Positions 31,336 through 34,306 of a DNA stretch of 34,306 nt are shown piece by piece; position 1 is the first letter of the stretch, and the number at the start of each line of letters is the position of its first letter. The notes below the pieces were generated by a model. That model saw only the letters and a program-made list of their open reading frames with translations, made no database searches and was not told the DNA's origin. Source of the stretch: a virus; the IMG/VR virus record IMGVR_UViG_3300042542_004076, positions 1 to 34,306 of that record; one strand, 5' to 3'. The position numbers were made by a program, and so were the translations under genes.

Positions 31336-31965
31336 TTATTCTAGATCGTTAATTTCATACATGTAGTGATCAGTTGTTTCAATTTTTCTCTTATTTTCGA
31401 CAGAATAAACAGTCATATCAATTTCATAACCAGGATTTTTATCAATTCTATTAAAAGTCCAGGCATTATCATACCAAATAATTCGATTATTTGGATATGC
31501 ATAATAATTTCCTGTCTCTACTTTGAATAAATGGGCACATTTATGTTCAGGAGTCTCTGAAAAATTAAGATCGGGTATGCCTTTGTTCTCCCAAGACCAA
31601 TCAATTGTGAACATATAGGTTCCCAGAACTTTTTTTCCATTTGGTTTGATTAATTCTGCATGTAGTCCAGCGAGACGAGAACGTTTCTGAACATCAACAT
31701 AAGGAGAAAAACAGTCCCAGTACATAATATCTTCAAGAGGTTCAATAGCAGCATCAGGTTTCCAACAAAAAGCATGAAGAGGTCTTCGTGTCCAATTCAC
31801 ACCATTTTCTAGAAATGCTTCAAATAAAGGAACTCTTTTTTCTATACTTGCGACACAATGCACGTCACACTTCGTAACTTCTCCATGCCCCTTTGCATGA
31901 TTGAAGAGAAATTCATTACGAATGTAGCAAGACCAATCTGGAAGATTATGATTTAAATAAGACAT
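31336..31965 (-). CDS. 209-aa protein of unknown function, conserved-looking in cyanophages
   Basis: Begins MSYLNHNLPDWSCYIRNEFL and YNHAKGHGEV-like residues follow (here FNHAKGHGEVTKCDVHCVAS). It continues with RVPLFEAFLENGVNW, PLHAFCWKPDA, YWDCFSPYVDVQKRSRLAGL and GTYMFTIDWSWEN, and ends MYEINDLE. It is rich in Trp, Tyr and Cys, with no membrane segment or signal peptide. I recall proteins of this general pattern (N-terminal 'NLP..xxYVRxEYL', then 'GHGE') in T4-like cyanophages but no assigned function. I see no enzyme motif. It follows directly after the terminator of the glycosyltransferase mini-operon and may have its own late promoter (TATAAATT at 31974-31981), which would leave almost no leader before the ATG. 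Confidence 0.6.
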   Translation of the reverse strand: MSYLNHNLPDWSCYIRNEFLFNHAKGHGEVTKCDVHCVASIEKRVPLFEAFLENGVNWTRRPLHAFCWKPDAAIEPLEDIMYWDCFSPYVDVQKRSRLAGLHAELIKPNGKKVLGTYMFTIDWSWENKGIPDLNFSETPEHKCAHLFKVETGNYYAYPNNRIIWYDNAWTFNRIDKNPGYEIDMTVYSVENKRKIETTDHYMYEINDLE

Positions 31966-31973
31966 TTTTTAAT

Positions 31974-31981
31974 AATTTATA
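31974..31981 (-). promoter_or_regulatory. Possible late promoter box TATAAATT before the 209-aa gene
   Basis: The minus strand reads TATAAATT, one base from the T4 late consensus, in the gap between the upstream terminator hairpin and the ATG at 31965. A new promoter is expected here because the preceding unit is terminated. The box is only 8 bases from the ATG, so the transcript would be nearly leaderless; no Shine-Dalgarno site is visible. AT-richness makes chance matches likely. Confidence 0.35.
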
Positions 31982-31985
31982 AATT

Positions 31986-32015
31986 AAAAAAAACACCTAT
32001 TAAAAAATAGGTGTT
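31986..32015 (-). terminator. Factor-independent terminator after the glycosyltransferase mini-operon
   Basis: A perfect 10-bp stem, AACACCTATT / AATAGGTGTT with a 4-nt loop (31992-32015), is followed on the minus strand by a run of at least six T (31991-31986). It begins nine bases after the stop of the 50-aa gene. The shape is that of a classic intrinsic terminator for minus-strand transcripts, though the stem is AT-rich. Confidence 0.8.
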
Positions 32016-32024
32016 AACTTAAGA

Positions 32025-32177
32025 TTATCCTTTTCCTTGTCCCCTATATTTTTTCCGTGCTTTATTACGAGAAGTAGCGGAGTACTTGGTGCCGCCGCCA
32101 GCACCTTGAAGAGTAGTCTTAGGACGACCTGGAACATAAGACCCAATACGCTTTGAACCGGTTGCTGCTTTTGCCAT
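32025..32177 (-). CDS. 50-aa small basic protein
   Basis: From the ATG at 32177 the product reads MAKAATGSKRIGSYVPGRPK, then TTLQGAGGGTKYSATSRNKA, RKKYRGQGKG and a TAA stop. It is very basic (Lys and Arg-rich) and Gly-rich with a low-complexity C-terminus, consistent with an unstructured nucleic-acid-binding tail. A GGAG ribosome site lies inside the last codons of the 52-aa gene (the two genes are 2 nt apart), so expression is probably coupled. I recall near-identical small basic proteins in other cyanophages, with no known role. Confidence 0.7.
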   Translation of the reverse strand: MAKAATGSKRIGSYVPGRPKTTLQGAGGGTKYSATSRNKARKKYRGQGKG

Positions 32178-32179
32178 AA

Positions 32180-32338
32180 TTAATCTCCAATAATTTTAGT
32201 TTCAAGTTCTTCAGGTTTTGGAGAACCTGTCTGATAGAATTTAACAGACAGATCCTCCATTGCATCGAAATATTCTTCTTCTGTAAGATTTGGATGAATA
32301 AGTTCTCCCTTATAGAAGATATTATATTTTTCTGCCAT
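32180..32338 (-). CDS. 52-aa small acidic protein
   Basis: From the ATG at 32338 the product reads MAEKYNIFYKGELIHPNLTE, then EEYFDAMEDLSVKFYQTGSP, KPEELETKIIGD and a TAA stop. The pattern 'YxxFYKGEL ... NLTEEEYFDAMEDLSxxFYxTGSP' is one I recall from short cyanophage proteins of unknown function. It is acidic, in contrast to the basic protein that follows. It starts 3 nt after the glycosyltransferase stop, and is the middle gene of the mini-operon. Confidence 0.7.
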   Translation of the reverse strand: MAEKYNIFYKGELIHPNLTEEEYFDAMEDLSVKFYQTGSPKPEELETKIIGD

Positions 32339-32341
32339 TTA

Positions 32342-33097
32342 TCAAATAATTCTTGATTTTTCGTGACCGACTCTGATACGTGGATCGCACCAAATTTCAA
32401 ATCCTGCTTCTTTTGCATCCAGGCAGAATGATACATCTTCTCCGCACATGTCCTGAACTTGTCCAGATTCAAAGACTTGCATCTTTGGTGCAAACCATGG
32501 ATATTTCATTTCCGAATGTTCAAAAACACCGTTCTTAATCAGAACCCAACCAAATCCAGTATAGTCAACTGTGAATGGTTTCCGACGCTTTGAAATGCTT
32601 TCAACGGTCTCATGATTCATGACACCACCATTTCCTCTGAAATCTTCTTCATCCAACCAATGTGCTACAGACGTTGTATGTCCATCTTCTGTAGCATACC
32701 AACCTGCAGCAATGTCCTTATCCATGAGAACAAGTTGAAAAAACTTTTCAGTATTGAATACAATATCTGAGTCAATCCAAAGTTGCCAATCGTAATTTAG
32801 TTTTCCATCCCATGGAATTTGATCTGGACCTCGAAGAACATTTGCACCAAGACACTTGCATCGTGCAAAGTTTACCATTGATGAATAATCTTGTGAAATT
32901 TGAATACTTGCTCCGGACTGAACAAGATCAAAACAAAGTTGTACAAAGTTTTTTAGATATGTGTAAGAAACTCCACGACCTGGAAGACAGAATACGATGG
33001 ACTTTCCTCTAATTAGTTCTCTTGCGGCATTGTAATCCCATTCTGGGGTTTCTGCCTTTGGTGGTTTTGCTGTTTTTACCGTAAATCCTTTAGCCAT
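32342..33097 (-). CDS. GT-A-fold glycosyltransferase (family 2-like)
   Basis: A 251-aa protein with the layout of a nucleotide-sugar-dependent transferase. The first strand is SIVFCLPGRGVSYTYLKNF (33-51). A DxD motif D109-S-D111 lies in LWIDSDIVF and would bind metal and the sugar-nucleotide diphosphate. VDYTGFGWVLIKNGVF (177-192) gives the acceptor-side strand. GED (219-221) followed by VSFCLDAKEAGFEIWCDPRI and a His at 245 corresponds to the usual catalytic acidic residue and C-terminal metal-binding His of GT-A enzymes. The first 30 residues are a Lys/Pro-rich tail. There is no membrane segment. Substrate and target are unknown: phage DNA, virion proteins or host surface sugars are all possible. 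It heads a mini-operon with two small genes, driven by a sigma70-type promoter at 33120-33148. Confidence 0.78.
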   Translation of the reverse strand: MAKGFTVKTAKPPKAETPEWDYNAARELIRGKSIVFCLPGRGVSYTYLKNFVQLCFDLVQSGASIQISQDYSSMVNFARCKCLGANVLRGPDQIPWDGKLNYDWQLWIDSDIVFNTEKFFQLVLMDKDIAAGWYATEDGHTTSVAHWLDEEDFRGNGGVMNHETVESISKRRKPFTVDYTGFGWVLIKNGVFEHSEMKYPWFAPKMQVFESGQVQDMCGEDVSFCLDAKEAGFEIWCDPRIRVGHEKSRII

Positions 33098-33119
33098 AAT
33101 AGAAAGCAGTTACTTCAGT

Positions 33120-33148
33120 ATCATACATTATTATCTATACTAAGTCAA
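33120..33148 (-). promoter_or_regulatory. Sigma70-type promoter for the glycosyltransferase mini-operon
   Basis: On the minus strand TTGACT (33148-33143) is followed by a 17-nt spacer and TATGAT (33125-33120), each one base from the -35 and -10 consensus. Predicted transcription starts about 33113, some 15 nt before the ATG at 33097. The good spacing suggests recognition by the host housekeeping sigma factor, so this unit may be expressed early or throughout infection. Confidence 0.65.
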
Positions 33149-33149
33149 G

Positions 33150-33326
33150 TCAATCAATTTCTTTTTCTGTTAGGATTAAATCAGAACCTTCTACATTGAT
33201 CTCTATCTCAGTGTCTTCATACCATGAGAGTTCATTTACCGCCCATTCTGGAATTACAATATGATACTCCCCAGAAATTGGATCGACTTGTAGTGATTGA
33301 AAATTTTTCCCAGAATTTTTTTTCAT
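33150..33326 (-). CDS. 58-aa AbrB/MazE-like small protein
   Basis: From the ATG at 33326 the product reads MKKNSGKNFQSLQVDPISGE, YHIVIPEWAVNELSWYEDTE and IEINVEGSDLILTEKEID, with a TGA stop. The pattern 'DPxSGEYxIVIPEWAVNEL-WYEDTEIEINVEGSDLIL' resembles the swapped-hairpin SpoVT/AbrB/MazE fold (short strand, 'IPxxVxxxLxW', then 'Dxixixxexxxxilxx'). Such proteins usually bind DNA as dimers, as regulators or antitoxins. No toxin gene sits next to it. It has its own promoter (33355-33383), so it may be an early regulator. I recall short proteins like this in cyanophages, but function is inference. Confidence 0.6.
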   Translation of the reverse strand: MKKNSGKNFQSLQVDPISGEYHIVIPEWAVNELSWYEDTEIEINVEGSDLILTEKEID

Positions 33327-33354
33327 CTCTGTGTATTATTTTTTACTTTTTCAA

Positions 33355-33383
33355 ATTATATAGTTTTTTTTCTTTTTGAACAA
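33355..33383 (-). promoter_or_regulatory. Sigma70-type promoter for the AbrB-like gene
   Basis: A perfect -10, TATAAT (33360-33355), lies 17 nt after TTGTTC (33383-33378), a weak -35 with three of six consensus bases. The predicted start near 33348 leaves a leader of about 20 nt to the ATG at 33326, with AGAG as a possible ribosome site. The 17-nt spacer is A-rich. Confidence 0.6.
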
Positions 33384-33530
33384 GGTGTACCCTCCCGGAA
33401 ATTTTTGAATCGATTGATATTTAAAGGTCGATCTGGGTCGTTTATAGCTTACGGGGACCCATTGATTTTTATATCGCACCGCCGGGCACCGCCACCCCCC
33501 GTAGGGTAACTGTCAAACACGCACGAACGA
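33384..33530. other. GC-rich, structured non-coding stretch of unknown nature
   Basis: No convincing gene is present. The stretch is visibly richer in GC than the rest of the window. It contains a TGGGTC / GACCCA hairpin (about 33437-33464), the potential 7-bp pairing TACGGGG (33452-33458) with CCCCGTA (33497-33503), and the 8-nt direct repeat GCACCGCC at 10-nt spacing (about 33476-33493). On the minus strand there is a TTGACA box near 33515-33510, but no matching -10. It could be a regulatory leader, a structured RNA or a replication or recombination site. I cannot choose among these. Confidence 0.35.
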
Positions 33531-33533
33531 TTA

Positions 33534-33562
33534 GGGCGGCAGAGTATAAACAACTGCCGCCC
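33534..33562 (-). terminator. GC-rich hairpin after the decayed reading frame
   Basis: GGGCGGCAG and CTGCCGCCC form a perfect 9-bp stem with an 11-nt loop, flanked by direct copies of ACGAACG (33523-33529 and 33563-33569). It lies 13 nt after the stop of the remnant frame at 33576, mirroring the placement of hairpins after the neighbouring genes. There is no T-run on the minus strand, so intrinsic termination is uncertain; it may protect the 3' end of the RNA or mark a processing site. Confidence 0.5.
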
Positions 33563-33575
33563 ACGAACGTATAAC

Positions 33576-33664
33576 TTAAGCGCCCAACTCTCCCAAACGA
33601 AGTGTGATTTTATGACACGCAATCCGCCGCCCGTTCAGTGTAAACGTATGGCGACGATTGCCGT
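33576..33664 (-). pseudogene. Remnant of a small gene lacking a start codon
   Basis: On the minus strand a frame ending TAA at 33576 reads KNGNRRHTFTLNGRRIACHK then ITLRLGELGA, which looks like real coding sequence. It has no ATG or GTG. A TTG lies far upstream in the same frame, at the end of the 133-aa gene and before a hairpin. Exactly where the parallel with the 133-aa unit predicts an ATG (14 nt after the CACTTTTCACC element) there is ACG, which opens a different frame that stops after nine codons. This suggests a lost start plus a frameshift. The alternative is that it is non-coding and the frame is chance. I do not recognise the product. Confidence 0.35.
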
Positions 33665-33678
33665 TCTTTGTAACTTTA

Positions 33679-33689
33679 GGTGAAAAGTG
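33679..33689 (-). repeat. Copy of repeated leader element CACTTTTCACC (remnant unit)
   Basis: The minus strand reads CACTTTTCACC, identical to the copy at 34144-34154. Both copies follow a GC-rich hairpin and end exactly 14 nt before the gene start position (here an ACG instead of ATG). The similarity extends four bases upstream with one mismatch (TTTA/TTTT). It may be a ribosome-loading or regulator-binding sequence; no Shine-Dalgarno site is present in either leader. Confidence 0.5.
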
Positions 33690-33696
33690 TAAAGAA

Positions 33697-33720
33697 TAGG
33701 GGCAGAGAATGCTGCCCCTA
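33697..33720 (-). terminator. GC-rich hairpin after the 133-aa gene
   Basis: TAGGGGCAG and CTGCCCCTA make a perfect 9-bp stem with a 6-nt loop. It begins 7 nt after the stop of the 133-aa gene. On the minus strand it is followed by ATTCTTTACACTTTTCACC, which is pyrimidine-rich but not a clean T-run. Likely terminator or 3'-end stabiliser. Confidence 0.6.
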
Positions 33721-33727
33721 AGTGTGA

Positions 33728-34129
33728 TCAACCGTAGACAATCTCGCTCACAATTTCATCACCAGCGAGCGTGTAAGGTTCGCCGCCGATGTAATCGAGC
33801 GCCTGAAATGAGGGGCAAACTTTCCAATTTTGCTCCAAACAAAAGTGGTCAAAAGCAAACTGAGCGAACTTCATTGCGCCCTCGTTTGTATAAAATTGCC
33901 CGAGAGAATAGTGCAAAGTATGAGCGTAACCGTCGCAATCGTAGGACTCTACTTCTACAAATAGGATGCCCATTCTGCGTCCGTCGCCTACACTGAAAGA
34001 GATAAAATACTTCCCTTCATACTCATCGAAGACCAGCATAGATTGAGTGTAGATTGATCCCAACTCGGGGAAATTATCCCACTGTGTACCATTCTCCCAT
34101 TGAATCTTGCGAGTGTAAAGAGTTGCCAT
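33728..34129 (-). CDS. 133-aa protein of unknown function in the GC-rich right end
   Basis: Begins MATLYTRKIQWENGTQWDNF and continues IYTQSMLVFDEYEGKYFISF, SVGDGRRMGILFVEVESYDC, AHTLHYSLGQFYTNEGAMKF and AQFAFDHFCLEQNWKVCPSF, ending GDEIVSEIVYG. It looks like a compact alpha/beta soluble protein rich in aromatic residues, with no signal peptide. I do not recognise the family. Base composition is clearly richer in GC than the structural genes, closer to what an early or recently acquired gene might show. There is no Shine-Dalgarno site; instead the repeated element CACTTTTCACC ends 14 nt before the ATG. Hairpins lie on both sides, so it is probably a single-gene unit. Confidence 0.6.
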   Translation of the reverse strand: MATLYTRKIQWENGTQWDNFPELGSIYTQSMLVFDEYEGKYFISFSVGDGRRMGILFVEVESYDCDGYAHTLHYSLGQFYTNEGAMKFAQFAFDHFCLEQNWKVCPSFQALDYIGGEPYTLAGDEIVSEIVYG

Positions 34130-34143
34130 TGTCTTGAATGTAG

Positions 34144-34154
34144 GGTGAAAAGTG
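34144..34154 (-). repeat. Copy of repeated leader element CACTTTTCACC (133-aa unit)
   Basis: Identical on the minus strand to the copy at 33679-33689 and at the same 14-nt distance from the start codon (ATG ending at 34129). It lies 7 nt downstream of a GC-rich hairpin, in the same order as the other copy. Confidence 0.5.
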
Positions 34155-34161
34155 AAAAGGA

Positions 34162-34183
34162 AGGGAGGCGATTGTGCCTCCCT
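34162..34183 (-). terminator. GC-rich hairpin after the right-edge gene
   Basis: AGGGAGGC and GCCTCCCT form a perfect 8-bp stem with a 6-nt loop. It begins 9 nt after the stop of the right-edge gene and is followed on the minus strand by TCCTTTTCACTTTTCACC. Its position and form match the hairpin at 33697-33720, although the stem sequence differs, so the structure rather than the sequence is repeated. Confidence 0.6.
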
Positions 34184-34192
34184 GAATGTAAC

Positions 34193-34306
34193 TCAGTCGA
34201 TTGAATCACGCCAATCGGGATAGACATCCCTGACATAATCCCTGACCTCTTTCTGACTATAATGCTCCAAACTTTCGTATAAATTATGAAGTTCGGAGTT
34301 AATTAT
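34193..34306 (-). CDS. C-terminal end of a gene running off the right edge
   Basis: Only the last 37 codons are visible: IINSELHNLYESLEHYSQKE followed by VRDYVRDVYPDWRDSID and a TGA stop. The segment is helical and acidic with no recognisable domain. A hairpin 9 nt after the stop, as for the next gene, supports it as a real gene end. The start and most of the protein are outside the window, so the family cannot be assigned. Confidence 0.55.
   Translation of the reverse strand: MINSELHNLYESLEHYSQKEVRDYVRDVYPDWRDSID

Noticed and set aside
32119-32493. Minus-strand 124-aa frame overlapping the end of the glycosyltransferase gene
   Set aside because: It overlaps three better-supported genes (glycosyltransferase, 52-aa and 50-aa) in another frame and ends in low-quality sequence.
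33510-33515. TTGACA -35 box on the minus strand
   Set aside because: No -10 is found 16-19 nt downstream; the sequence there is a G-rich run, so a promoter is not supported.
33709-33996. Plus-strand 95-aa frame opposite the 133-aa gene
   Set aside because: It is very Arg-rich and low in normal hydrophobic residues, as expected for an antisense shadow of a real gene, and has no ribosome site. The minus-strand frame is longer and more protein-like.
1-34306. tRNA genes and CRISPR arrays
   Set aside because: I looked for tRNA cloverleaf signatures and for regularly spaced direct repeats and saw none. The few repeats found are protein modules or leader elements.

Overview
The window looks like the late structural region of a T4-like marine cyanophage (a myovirus of the kind that infects Synechococcus or Prochlorococcus). 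The evidence is a run of recognisable T4 virion genes (gp25, gp6, a gp7-type protein, gp8, gp13, gp14, gp15, gp16) in T4 order, very AT-rich DNA, a phage-borne speD auxiliary metabolic gene, and several small proteins that I recall as typical of cyanomyoviruses. Family assignments are recalled from sequence patterns; no search was run. All genes I accept lie on the minus strand, so transcription runs from the right edge towards position 1.

Right end (about 33.3-34.3 kb): clearly richer in GC than the rest. It holds the tail of one gene, an unrecognised 133-aa gene, and what looks like a decayed third gene. Each is followed within 15 nt by a strong GC-rich hairpin. Two copies of an 11-nt element sit exactly 14 nt before a start position (in the decayed unit the ATG is ACG). 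About 250 bp of unexplained, structured, non-coding DNA follows. Next come an AbrB/MazE-like small protein with its own sigma70-type promoter, and a mini-operon of a glycosyltransferase and two tiny genes, bounded by a promoter and a factor-independent terminator.

Middle (31.97-14.8 kb): an unrecognised 209-aa gene, speD (S-adenosylmethionine decarboxylase), an 80-aa gene with a hairpin against its Shine-Dalgarno site, then the baseplate wedge block gp25, gp6, a 3962-aa gp7-type protein and gp8. A perfect TATAAATA late-promoter box precedes gp8.

Left part (14.8-0 kb): a 2402-aa DUF4815-type baseplate or fibre-associated protein, two small genes, then 114-aa and 145-aa structural proteins and gp13, gp14 and gp15, all joined by single-base overlaps. 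These are followed by the small terminase gp16, a 623-aa mosaic of basic and Cys-containing modules, a 102-aa protein whose N-terminus matches the T4 capsid-targeting sequence, and a structural protein that runs off the left edge.

The most striking biology is (1) the expansion of the gp7-type, DUF4815, gp8 and gp14 proteins by shared beta-rich repeat modules, including a YHYH-like domain without its histidines; (2) a probable internal head protein with a capsid-targeting leader next to a basic modular protein; and (3) the repeated gene-hairpin-element cassettes at the GC-rich right end.
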